DNA from: Desulfatibacillum sp.
Lineage (GTDB): Bacteria; Desulfobacterota; Desulfobacteria; Desulfobacterales; SpSt-501
Reading direction: 5' to 3'
DNA: 64,000 bases
Assembly (NCBI GenBank): GCA_020725555.1
Contig: DYEU01000012.1
Location: forward strand, 1-64,000
A model generated the notes under the pieces. That model had not been told where the DNA came from. It did not search any database and saw only the letters and a list, made by a program, of their open reading frames with translations. Position numbers and translations under genes: made by a program. Positions 56,843 through 64,000 of the stretch are shown here, one piece after another; the stretch's first letter is position 1; the number at the start of each line of letters is the position of its first letter.

Positions 56843-57772
56843 ATGATGAAATCGGGCAGCAACCTGGAGAAGATCCTGCGTGCGGGGCATTTCGCGTTCA
56901 CCGGCGAGCTGGGGCCGCCGCGCGGCGCCCACGCCGAGGAGGTGCGCAAGAAAGCCGCCCATCTCAAGGGCCGCGTGGACGCCGTCAACATCACCGACAA
57001 CCAGACCGCCGTCGTGCGCATGGCGAGCTGGGCGGCCTCGCTGATCCTGATCCAGGAGGGGATCGAACCGAACTACCAGATGGTCTGCCGCGACCGCAAC
57101 CGCCTCGCCATGCAGGCCGACATCCTCGGCGCCGCCGCCTTGGGCATCCGCAACATGCTCTGCCTCTCGGGCGACCACTGCCTCTTCGGCGACCACCCGA
57201 CCGCCAAGGGGGTCTTCGATCTCGACTCCATCCAGCTGATCCGCATGGTGAAGCAGCTGCGCGACGAGGGGAAGTTCCAGAGCGGCGCCGACGTGGACGG
57301 CCGGCCGGCGATCTTCATCGGCGCGGCCTCGAACCCCTTCGCCGACCCCTTCGAGTGGCGCGTCCAGCGGCTCGCCAAGAAGGTCGAGGCCGGGGTCGAC
57401 TTCATCCAGACCCAGTGCATCTACAACATGGCCAAGTTCCGCGAGTTCATCCGCCTCGCGAACGAAGAGGGCTTAACCGAGAAGGTGTTCATCCTCGCCG
57501 GCATCACGCCCATGAAGAGCCTCGGCATGGCCAAGTACATGAAGACCAAGGTGCCCGGCATGGACGTCCCCGACGAGATCATCAGCCGGCTGCAGGGCGT
57601 GCCGCGCGACAAGCAGGCCGAGGAGGGGATCCGGATCGCCCTCGAGCAGATCGCCGAGTTAAAGGAGATGAAGGGCGTCCACGGCGTGCACCTGATGGCG
57701 ATCGAGTGGGAACACCGCGTGCCGGAGATCGCCGAGCGGGCCGGCATGCTGCCGCGGCCCGTGGTGGGCTGA
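56843..57772 (+). CDS. metF: Methylenetetrahydrofolate reductase, MetF family (module 2)
   Basis: A 309-residue MetF with [80 protein letters not shown] and VDFIQTQCIYNMAKF. Two adjacent ATGs begin the gene; either is possible. It is last in the module 2 operon and is followed by a clear terminator. It is much closer to the MetF of module 1 than to the MetF-like protein at 48272-49141. Confidence 0.92.
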   Translation: MMKSGSNLEKILRAGHFAFTGELGPPRGAHAEEVRKKAAHLKGRVDAVNITDNQTAVVRMASWAASLILIQEGIEPNYQMVCRDRNRLAMQADILGAAALGIRNMLCLSGDHCLFGDHPTAKGVFDLDSIQLIRMVKQLRDEGKFQSGADVDGRPAIFIGAASNPFADPFEWRVQRLAKKVEAGVDFIQTQCIYNMAKFREFIRLANEEGLTEKVFILAGITPMKSLGMAKYMKTKVPGMDVPDEIISRLQGVPRDKQAEEGIRIALEQIAELKEMKGVHGVHLMAIEWEHRVPEIAERAGMLPRPVVG

Positions 57773-57812
57773 TCCCGGCGGCGGCCGGCAGCGCCCGGCC
57801 GCCCCGGCCGGA

Positions 57813-57841
57813 CCGGCGGCTCAGGCCGCCGGCTTATTTTT
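57813..57841 (+). terminator. Rho-independent terminator of the module 2 operon
   Basis: CCGGCGGC and GCCGCCGG form a perfect 8-bp stem with a TCAG loop, followed by CTTATTTTT, 40 nt after metF. Confidence 0.8.
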
Positions 57842-57850
57842 GCGCCCGAA

Positions 57851-57866
57851 ATGAATATCCATTCAT
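57851..57866. repeat. AT-rich inverted repeat upstream of the TetR gene
   Basis: ATGAAT and ATTCAT flank a 4-nt spacer. The half-site is shared with the operator at 57955-57972 but the spacing differs, so it may be an auxiliary or chance site. Confidence 0.35.
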
Positions 57867-57954
57867 AATGTTCGTTCCGCCGAAAAAGGCTTTTTAAAGA
57901 ACAATATTATGCAACTCAAATAAAATTGTTGACATGGCGGCATAGGCGGCGTAG

Positions 57955-57972
57955 TGAATGAACAATCATTCA
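57955..57972. promoter_or_regulatory. FadR/TetR-type operator
   Basis: TGAATGA and TCATTCA, perfect 7-bp arms with a 4-nt spacer, match the pattern of Bacillus-type FadR operators. A TTGACA lies at 57929-57934. The site is just upstream of the preferred TetR start, as expected for autorepression and control of the acyl-CoA dehydrogenase genes. Confidence 0.65.
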
Positions 57973-57986
57973 TTTGCGTGCCGCCT

Positions 57987-58628
57987 ATGACCCTCCCCGA
58001 ACCCGAAGACCGTGCCGCCAAAGTCCAACGCATCCTGGAGGCTGCGGTGCGCGTCTTCGCCCGCCAGGGGTTTCACCAGTCGACCGTCGCCCAGGTGGCG
58101 CGCGAGGCGGGGGTCGCCGACGGGACGATCTACAATTATTTCCGGAACAAAGACGACATCCTGATCCAGTTCTTCGCCGTGCGCGCGGCCCAGGTCTTCG
58201 CCCGTTTCCGCAGCACGGTGGGCCGGGGCGAAAACGCTCTCGACAAGCTGCGGCTGCTGCTGCGGGCGCACCTGGAGGAGTTCCAGCGCGACCCGGACAT
58301 GGCCGTGGTCTACGAGACCGAAACCCACCAGATCCAGCGCCTGGCCGAGGAGCAGATCCGGTCCATGGCGAAGACCTACCAGGACATTCTCGCCGAAATC
58401 ATCGAACAGGGGCAGGAGGAGGGGCTCTTCCGCCGCAACCTCTACACCGGGCTCGTCAAGCGCCTGGTGCTGGGCGCGGTCCAGGAGACGATCAGCTCCT
58501 GGCTGCGCTCCGGCCGCCCCTACGATCTCGTCTCCATGGCGGACCCGCTGGTCGATCTTCTCCTCTACGGGATCGCCCAGCCCGCATCCGGCCCCGGGGG
58601 CCGTCCGGCCGGGGCATCGCAAACCTGA
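57987..58628 (+). CDS. TetR/AcrR family regulator, FadR-like, of the acyl-CoA dehydrogenase cluster
   Basis: A 213-residue regulator from the ATG giving MTLPEPEDRAAK (a GTG at 57954 would add 11 residues but overlaps the operator). The HTH is in ILEAAVRVFARQGFHQSTVAQVAREAGVADGTIYNYFRNKDDIL; the C-terminal ligand domain resembles the fatty-acyl-CoA-responsive FadR/RmmR group. It precedes the acyl-CoA dehydrogenase by 14 nt. An acyl-CoA ligand is inferred from neighbours and operator. Confidence 0.9.
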   Translation: MTLPEPEDRAAKVQRILEAAVRVFARQGFHQSTVAQVAREAGVADGTIYNYFRNKDDILIQFFAVRAAQVFARFRSTVGRGENALDKLRLLLRAHLEEFQRDPDMAVVYETETHQIQRLAEEQIRSMAKTYQDILAEIIEQGQEEGLFRRNLYTGLVKRLVLGAVQETISSWLRSGRPYDLVSMADPLVDLLLYGIAQPASGPGGRPAGASQT

Positions 58629-58642
58629 AGGAGGGGTGAGGC

Positions 58643-60460
58643 ATGGCTCAGTACATCGCCGACCGCCGCGACGTCGATTTCGTGCTCCACGAACAGCTCC
58701 GCACGGCGGATCTCGCGCAAAGCGAGCGGTTCGCCGACTTCAACCGCAAGACGATCGATCTCGTCGTGGCCGAGGTGCGCAACCTCGCGGTCAAGGAGAT
58801 CCTGCCCACCCAGAAGGACGGCGACCGGATCGGCGCCCGCTTCGACGCCGGCCGCGTGACCGTGCCCGAGTCCTTCCACAAGGCCTGGCGCGCGCTCCGG
58901 GAGGGCGGCTGGATCGCCATGACCGAGGACCCCGAGTGGGGGGGGCAGGGCATGCCGCACGCGCTCGCCATGGCCGCCACCGATTACTTGAACGGCGCCA
59001 ACTTCGCTTTCATGATGTACGCCGGCCTCACCCACGGCGCGGGCAAGCTGATCGAGCGCTTCGGGACCCCGGAGCAGAAACGCATGTTCCTCAAGAACAT
59101 GTTCACCGGCCGCTGGACCGGGACGATGCTGCTCACGGAGCCCGAGGCGGGATCCGATGTCGGCGCGCTCACCACCTCCGCCGTGCGCCGGCCGGACGGC
59201 ACCTACCGCCTGACCGGCAACAAGATCTTCATCTCCTCCGGCGAGCACGATCTCGCCGAGAACATCATCCACCCCGTGCTCGCGCGCATCGAGGGGGCCC
59301 CCGCCGGCACCGCGGGGATCTCGCTCTTCCTCGTGCCCAAGATCTGGGTGAACCCGGACGGGAGCCTGGGCGAGCCCAACGACATCGTCTGCACGGGGAT
59401 CGAGGAGAAGATGGGGATCCACGGCAACGCGACCTGCGCCATGGCCCTGGGAAGCCGGGGGGCCTGCCGCGGGCTGCTGCTCGGCGAGGAAAACAAGGGC
59501 ATGCGCACCATGTTCCTCATGATGAACGAGGCCCGCCTGCTGGTCGGCTCCCAGGGCCTCGCCTGCGCGAGCACGGCCTACCTCTACGCCGTGAACTACG
59601 CCCGCGAGCGCATCCAGGGCCGCCACCTGCTCAAGGCCCAGGACAAGGCCGCCCCCTCGGTCCCGATCATCCAGCACCCCGACGTCCGCCGCATGCTGAT
59701 CACGATGAAGGCCTACGTCGAAGGGATGAGAAGCCTCCTCTACTACGTCGGCCGCCTGGAAGACCTCAAGACGCTCACCCCCGACGAGGAGCGCCGCAAG
59801 GCCTACCAGGGGATGATCGATTTCCTCATCCCCATCGCCAAGGCCTACGTCACCGAGCGGGCCTGCGAGGTCTGCAACCTGGGGATCCAGGTCTACGGCG
59901 GCTACGGCTACATCCGCGAGTACCCCATGGAGCAGCTCCTGCGCGACTGCCGCATCACCCCGATCTACGAGGGGACCAACGGCATCCAGGCGATGGATCT
60001 GCTGGGCCGCAAGCTGGGGCTGAACGGCGGAAAGCCCATGATGGACCTGCTCTCCGAGATCCAGCGGACGCTCGCGCTCGCCCGCAGGCAGCCGCGCACG
60101 GCGCCGCTCGCCGCGCCCCTCGAGCAGGCGCTCGGAAAGCTGGGCGAGGTCGCGATGCACCTCGGCGCGGCGGCCCTCTCCGAAAAGGTCCTCGTCGCCT
60201 TCGCCTACGCGCACCCCTTCCTCACGGTCTGCGGCGACGTCCTCCTGGCCTGGATGCTCCTCTGGCGCGCCGCCCTCGCGGCGGAGAAGCTCGCCGCCGG
60301 CGCGCGCGACAAGGAAGCGCTCTTCTACGAGGGGCAGATCCAGAGCGCGCGCTGGTTTTTGGCCAACGAGCTCCCGGTCAGCCTCGGCCGCATGCAGGCG
60401 ATCCTCGCCGCGGACCCCGCCGCCGTGGAGGCGGCCGAGGAATCCTTCGGCGGCCGCTGA
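58643..60460 (+). CDS. Acyl-CoA dehydrogenase with C-terminal extension (DmdC/AidB-like class)
   Basis: A 605-residue FAD enzyme oxidising an acyl-CoA to enoyl-CoA and passing electrons to ETF. Motifs: GGWIAMTEDPEWGGQGMPHALA, GRWTGTMLLTEPEAGSDVGAL, TGNKIFISSGEHDLAENI, GNATCAMALG, and the catalytic Glu443 in ITPIYEGTNGIQAMDLLGRKL. The C-terminal ~140 residues are the extra domain of the long acyl-CoA dehydrogenase group. With the EMO-like protein and EtfBA it forms a route from acyl-CoA to quinone; chain length is unknown. Confidence 0.93.
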   Translation: MAQYIADRRDVDFVLHEQLRTADLAQSERFADFNRKTIDLVVAEVRNLAVKEILPTQKDGDRIGARFDAGRVTVPESFHKAWRALREGGWIAMTEDPEWGGQGMPHALAMAATDYLNGANFAFMMYAGLTHGAGKLIERFGTPEQKRMFLKNMFTGRWTGTMLLTEPEAGSDVGALTTSAVRRPDGTYRLTGNKIFISSGEHDLAENIIHPVLARIEGAPAGTAGISLFLVPKIWVNPDGSLGEPNDIVCTGIEEKMGIHGNATCAMALGSRGACRGLLLGEENKGMRTMFLMMNEARLLVGSQGLACASTAYLYAVNYARERIQGRHLLKAQDKAAPSVPIIQHPDVRRMLITMKAYVEGMRSLLYYVGRLEDLKTLTPDEERRKAYQGMIDFLIPIAKAYVTERACEVCNLGIQVYGGYGYIREYPMEQLLRDCRITPIYEGTNGIQAMDLLGRKLGLNGGKPMMDLLSEIQRTLALARRQPRTAPLAAPLEQALGKLGEVAMHLGAAALSEKVLVAFAYAHPFLTVCGDVLLAWMLLWRAALAAEKLAAGARDKEALFYEGQIQSARWFLANELPVSLGRMQAILAADPAAVEAAEESFGGR

Positions 60461-60499
60461 GCGGCCCGCAACAAACGGCGCGCGGCCCTGCCGCCGCCG

Positions 60500-60528
60500 T
60501 TGTCCGCGGCGCCGGTCCGTGGTATAGG
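60500..60528 (+). promoter_or_regulatory. Sigma-70-type promoter upstream of the EMO-like gene
   Basis: TTGTCC and TATAGG at 17 bp spacing in the 160-nt gap after the acyl-CoA dehydrogenase, allowing separate expression of emo-etfBA. Confidence 0.45.
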
Positions 60529-60620
60529 AGCCCCTCGATTTCGGGGCCGCACCGCAGCATCCGCGGCCCCCGCCTTAGCCCCGCAACCCGGCCCGCGCCG
60601 GCCCCGGCAGAAGGAGACGC

Positions 60621-62732
60621 ATGGAACCGGCCCTCATCCCCCCCGCCGCCGCGACCCTCGCGGGCTTCCCCGCGCGCCTCGTCTTTCTGCTCATCCCCGC
60701 CGTGGGCGTGGGCCTCTTCGCCTGGATCCTGCGGCGGCGGATCGAGCCGCTGCTCCGCGCCGCCCCCGACGACCGCTTCAACCGCTACGGCGAGCGGGTC
60801 GCGGCCGTGCTGCGCCTCTGGCTCGCCCAGGCGCGCCAGCCGCGCTACCTCCTCGCCGGCGTGCTGCACATCGTCGTCTTCTTCGGCTTTCTCATCCTGG
60901 GGGCGCGGTCGCTGCAGCTCGTCGTGCTCGGCTTCGTCGAGGGCTTCGTGCTGCCCGGCTTCGGGGGGGACTTCGGGGCGGCCTACCACGCCGCAAAGGA
61001 CGTGGCCGCGGCGGCCGTCCTCGTCGCCGTGGTCGTCCTCGCCGTGCGGCGGCTCGTCTTCCGGCCGGCGCGCTACGCCGTCCCCGAGCGCTACGGCAAG
61101 GACCACACGCCGGAGGCGATCCTCGTGCTCGGCCTGATCGCCACCCTGCTGGTGAGCGAGGGCCTGTTCGAGGCGAGCCTCGTCGCCGCCGAGCGCCAGC
61201 TCGGCCGGCCCGTCCAGGGCCTCGTCCCGCTCACCCTGCCCTGGGCGCTGGCCGCGCTGCTGGGGGGCGTTTCGCGCGAGGCCCTCCAGGCCCTCCATCT
61301 CGCCGCCTACACGGTTCACGACCTCACCTTTTTCTTCTTCCTTTGCTTTCTCCCCTTCGGCAAGCACTTCCACGTCGTCACCTCGCTCTTCAACGTCTTC
61401 TTCATGCGCCTCGACCCCGGCACGGTGAAGCCCGTCCGGCACGGCGTCGGCGAGGCGGGGCTCGACGCGCTCGAGACCTTCGGGGTCAAGCGCTTCGAGG
61501 ACTTCACCTGGAAGCACATGCTCGACTTCTATTCCTGCGCCGACTGCGGCCGCTGCTCGGACCGCTGCCCCGCCAACCGTGTCGGCCGCCCGCTGTCCCC
61601 GCGCTTCGTCTCGATCAAGGCGCGCGACCTCTGCTTCCGGCGCTACCCCCTGCGCGGCCGGCCGGCCGCGGCGCCCGAGCCGCTGATCGGCGGCATCTAC
61701 AGCGAGGACGAGATCTGGTCCTGCACGACCTGCGGGGCCTGCGAGGAGGAATGCCCGCTCGGCATCGAGTACATCGACAAGATGGTCGACCTGCGGCGCG
61801 GCATGGTGGATGACGGCCTCGTCCCGCAGTCGCTGCAGAAGCCGCTCGCCGCGATCGAGAAGCGGGGCAACCCCTGGGGCAAGATGGAAAAGAAGCGCGG
61901 CGACTGGGTGCTCGGCGTGGGGGAGGGCTGCCGCGTCAAGGGCTTCGACAAGGGCGAGCAGGCGGAGGTCCTCTACTTCGTCGACAGCATCACCTCCTAC
62001 GACGACCGCATGCAGAAGATCGCCCAGGCGGCCGCCCGGGTGTTCTGCGCCGCGGGCCTCGATTTCGGCATCCTCGGCAAGGACGAGAAGGACTCCGGCC
62101 ACGAGGTGCGGCGCTTCGGCGAGGAGATGCTCTTCCAGAGCCTCAAGGAGCACAACACCGAGGCCATCCGGGCCTCGGGGGCGCGCTGGATCGTGACCAC
62201 CGACCCCCACGCCTACAACGCCCTGCGCAAGGACTACCGGGATCTCCCGCCGGTCCGCCACGCCAGCGAGGTGATCCTCGAGGCGCTTAGCGCGGGGCGG
62301 CTTGCGCTCGCGCCCGAGGCCGACGGCGTGCGCACCTGCGTCTACCACGACCCCTGCTACCTCGGGCGGCACAACCGCCTCTACGGCGCCCCGCGGCAGG
62401 TGATCGACCGCCTGCCCGGGCTGCGCCGCGTCGAGATGGAGGGCAACTGCCGCGACCGCTCCTTCTGCTGCGGCGGCGGCGGCCTGATGCTCTTCTACGA
62501 GCCCGAGGAGGAGATGCGCATGGGGGTCGTGCGCGTGAAGATGGCGCGGGAGGCCGGCGCCGACCTCGTGGTCGCCGCCTGCCCCTTCTGCCTCGTGAAC
62601 CTGGAGGATGCGATCAAGGTGGCCGGCCTCGAGGGAGAGCTCGAGGCGGTCGACCTCTGCGAACTCGTCGACCGCAAGCTCGCCCGGCCGGGCGGGCCGG
62701 GGGCGGCGAACGGACAGGGAGGCATGGCATGA
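60621..62732 (+). CDS. Membrane Fe-S oxidoreductase, EtfAB:(mena)quinone oxidoreductase-like (EMO)
   Basis: A 703-residue protein. The N-terminal ~270 residues hold five hydrophobic helices of the NarI-like cytochrome b type with His in AGVLHIVVFFGF and TVHDLTFFFFLCFLPFGKHFHV. Two [4Fe-4S] motifs follow (CADCGRCSDRCP ~306, CTTCGACEEECP ~369), then two CCG domains. The second CCG domain is intact (HDPCYLGRHN, FCCGGGG, ACPFCLVN); the first has lost its cysteines. In syntrophs and related anaerobes such proteins take electrons from ETF and reduce menaquinone. The 3' end overlaps etfB by 4 nt, which supports this role. Confidence 0.92.
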   Translation: MEPALIPPAAATLAGFPARLVFLLIPAVGVGLFAWILRRRIEPLLRAAPDDRFNRYGERVAAVLRLWLAQARQPRYLLAGVLHIVVFFGFLILGARSLQLVVLGFVEGFVLPGFGGDFGAAYHAAKDVAAAAVLVAVVVLAVRRLVFRPARYAVPERYGKDHTPEAILVLGLIATLLVSEGLFEASLVAAERQLGRPVQGLVPLTLPWALAALLGGVSREALQALHLAAYTVHDLTFFFFLCFLPFGKHFHVVTSLFNVFFMRLDPGTVKPVRHGVGEAGLDALETFGVKRFEDFTWKHMLDFYSCADCGRCSDRCPANRVGRPLSPRFVSIKARDLCFRRYPLRGRPAAAPEPLIGGIYSEDEIWSCTTCGACEEECPLGIEYIDKMVDLRRGMVDDGLVPQSLQKPLAAIEKRGNPWGKMEKKRGDWVLGVGEGCRVKGFDKGEQAEVLYFVDSITSYDDRMQKIAQAAARVFCAAGLDFGILGKDEKDSGHEVRRFGEEMLFQSLKEHNTEAIRASGARWIVTTDPHAYNALRKDYRDLPPVRHASEVILEALSAGRLALAPEADGVRTCVYHDPCYLGRHNRLYGAPRQVIDRLPGLRRVEMEGNCRDRSFCCGGGGLMLFYEPEEEMRMGVVRVKMAREAGADLVVAACPFCLVNLEDAIKVAGLEGELEAVDLCELVDRKLARPGGPGAANGQGGMA

Positions 62733-63520
62733 ACATTCTGGTGTGCGTCAAGCGGGTCCCGGACACGGCCGAGAACGAGATCGAGGTCCGCCCCGACGGG
62801 ACCGACATCCGGCGGGAGGATCTCGTCTACTCGGTGAACGAGTGGGACAACTACGCGGTCGAGGAGGCGATCCAGATCGCCGAGCGGACCGGCGGCACGG
62901 TGACCGTGGCGACCGTCGGCGACGCCGACGCCGAGGAGGTCGTGCGGCGCGAGATGGCGATGGGCGCCCAGCAGGGGCTGATGCTGACCGACCCCGCCTT
63001 CGAAGGCTCCGACGGCCGGGGGATCGCCGAGATCCTCAAGGCCGCGGTGCAGCGCGGCCGCTACGACCTCGTGCTCTGCGGCGCCCAGGCCGACGACGGG
63101 GCGGGGCAGGTGGGCGGCATGCTCGCCGCGCTGCTCGACTGGCCCTACGCCTCGCTCGTCAACCGGATCGAGGTCCTCGAGGGGCAGAGGCTGCGCATCG
63201 GCCGCGAGATCGAGGGCGGAAACCAGGAAATGAGCGAGATCGAACTCCCCTGCGTCCTGTCGATCCAGACCGGCATCAACGAGCCGCGCTACGTCGGGAT
63301 CCGCGGCATCCGCAAGGTGGCCTCGGTCGAGATCCCCGCCCTGGGCGCATCCGAGCTCGGCCTCGACCCCTCGAGGGTCGGCCGCGCGGCCTGCCGGGTG
63401 CGCAAGCTCGACTATTTCGTGCCGCCCGCCGGCGCCGGCGCCGAGATCCTCCAGGGCAGCCCCGAGGAAATCGCCGCCCGTCTGGTCGATCTCTTGAAAG
63501 CCAAAGGAGGGCTCAAATGA
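62729..63520 (+). CDS. etfB: Electron transfer flavoprotein subunit beta
   Basis: A 263-residue ETF beta. Typical blocks are MNILVCVKRVPDTAENEIEV, VEEAIQIAERTGGTVTVATVG, CGAQADDGAGQVGGMLAALLDWPYASLVNRIEV and ELPCVLSIQTGINEPRYVGIRGIRKV. It overlaps the EMO gene and etfA by 4 nt each. Its position next to acyl-CoA dehydrogenase and EMO points to catabolic beta-oxidation rather than bifurcation; the cofactor site alone does not settle this. Confidence 0.95.
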   Translation: MNILVCVKRVPDTAENEIEVRPDGTDIRREDLVYSVNEWDNYAVEEAIQIAERTGGTVTVATVGDADAEEVVRREMAMGAQQGLMLTDPAFEGSDGRGIAEILKAAVQRGRYDLVLCGAQADDGAGQVGGMLAALLDWPYASLVNRIEVLEGQRLRIGREIEGGNQEMSEIELPCVLSIQTGINEPRYVGIRGIRKVASVEIPALGASELGLDPSRVGRAACRVRKLDYFVPPAGAGAEILQGSPEEIAARLVDLLKAKGGLK

Positions 63521-64000
63521 TGACAGCGCAGGTCTTCGCCTTCATCCCCCACGCCAACTCCCGGATCGACGACGCCGCACCGGAGCTCGCGGCGGCCGCG
63601 CGGCAGCTCGCCCCCGGGGCGCCCGTCACGGCCCTCGTCGCCGGCGACGGGGCCGGCGTGGAGGCGGTGTGCGCCGAGGCCGTCCGCTTCTTCCCCGAGG
63701 TCTGGAAGTTCGCCGCCGCCGAGCTCGCCTACCCGAACGCCGAGCTGCTGCGGCCGCTGCTCTCCCGCGTGCTGCCCCGCGGGGCGATCGTGCTGTTTTC
63801 CCACAACACGCTCGCCATGGACCTCGGCCCGGGCCTCGCGGTGAAGCTCGACGCGGCCTACCTCCCGGACATCGTCGCCTTCGAGGCGCCCGAGGGCCAG
63901 GTGCTGCGGGCGGTGCGCCAGGAGTTCAACGGCCAGGTGAGCACCCATGTGGCCTGCGATCTATCCGGCGGGGCGGTGATCACCCTGCGCGCCGGCTGTT
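63517..64000 (+). CDS. etfA: Electron transfer flavoprotein subunit alpha (3' end cut by window edge)
   Basis: The first 161 codons of ETF alpha, starting MMTAQVFAFIPHANSRIDDAAPELAAAARQL, with the usual TALVAGDGAGVEAV and VLFSHNTLAMDLGPGLAVKL segments. AAAGGAGGG precedes the ATG, which overlaps the etfB stop. The FAD-binding C-terminal half is outside the window. Confidence 0.93.
   Translation, partial: MMTAQVFAFIPHANSRIDDAAPELAAAARQLAPGAPVTALVAGDGAGVEAVCAEAVRFFPEVWKFAAAELAYPNAELLRPLLSRVLPRGAIVLFSHNTLAMDLGPGLAVKLDAAYLPDIVAFEAPEGQVLRAVRQEFNGQVSTHVACDLSGGAVITLRAGC

Noticed and set aside
57881-57910. Second terminator at AAAAAGGCTTTTT
   Set aside because: The stem is short and A/T only; the strong terminator is the GC stem at 57813-57841.

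Overview
The window is very GC-rich (roughly 70% by eye, with G/C at most third codon positions) and densely coded on both strands. I see no rRNA, tRNA, CRISPR array, insertion sequence or prophage. Gene content suggests an anaerobic or facultatively anaerobic bacterium of the Desulfobacterota ('deltaproteobacterial') type. The grounds are duplicated HdrA/MvhD/MetV/MetF modules, in-frame UGA codons read as selenocysteine in four genes, an acyl-CoA dehydrogenase with an EMO-type Fe-S membrane protein and EtfBA, several sigma-54 regulators, and a bacterial archaemetzincin. The taxon is inference; no marker gene is present.

Layout. 1-4494 (minus): M20 peptidase followed by dipeptide ABC transporter genes A-B-C, running off the left edge. 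4729-12489 (plus): ten-gene Mrp/Mbh-type cation/proton antiporter operon in the gene order of the Mbh A-H membrane module plus two extra NuoL/NuoM-like subunits, with no hydrogenase genes. 12694-16678: a PA2779-family membrane protein (minus) divergent from a 1143-residue M14 metallopeptidase (plus). 16769-22694 (plus): complete Dpp A-B-C-D-F transporter plus a hotdog thioesterase. 22791-22892: a 33-residue lysine-rich protein. 22909-27901 (minus): operon of CoA-transferase/GNAT fusion, two ATP-grasp enzymes and an esterase. 28163-33662: D,D-carboxypeptidase, DsbD-like protein, metK and ahcY. 33679-41624: a signalling block with archaemetzincin, an NtrC-type regulator, two histidine kinases, a receiver-kinase hybrid, a shikimate-dehydrogenase-like protein and a lone receiver. 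41674-57772: two copies of an HdrA-MvhD-MetV-MetF module, one on each strand, flanking a sigma-54 activator. 57987-64000 (plus): TetR regulator, acyl-CoA dehydrogenase, EMO-like protein, EtfB and a partial EtfA.

The most interesting part is 41674-57772. Each module encodes a ~1480-residue HdrA made of two HdrA-like halves with an NfnB/GltD-like NAD(P)H-dehydrogenase module inserted near the N-terminus, a small MvhD electron-transfer protein, MetV and MetF. Both HdrA genes and both MvhD genes carry an in-frame UGA at a position expected to be a redox cysteine, each with a hairpin just downstream, so simple ORF calling breaks all four. No HdrB or HdrC is seen. The likely role is flavin-based electron bifurcation or confurcation linking NAD(P)H, ferredoxin and methylene-tetrahydrofolate reduction. 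metK and ahcY nearby belong to the methyl cycle. A palindrome resembling a sigma-54 promoter between the modules, and a TTGGCACAA motif upstream of both, suggest shared regulation. The right-hand cluster would pass electrons from an acyl-CoA through ETF to the membrane quinone pool, under a TetR regulator with a FadR-like operator.
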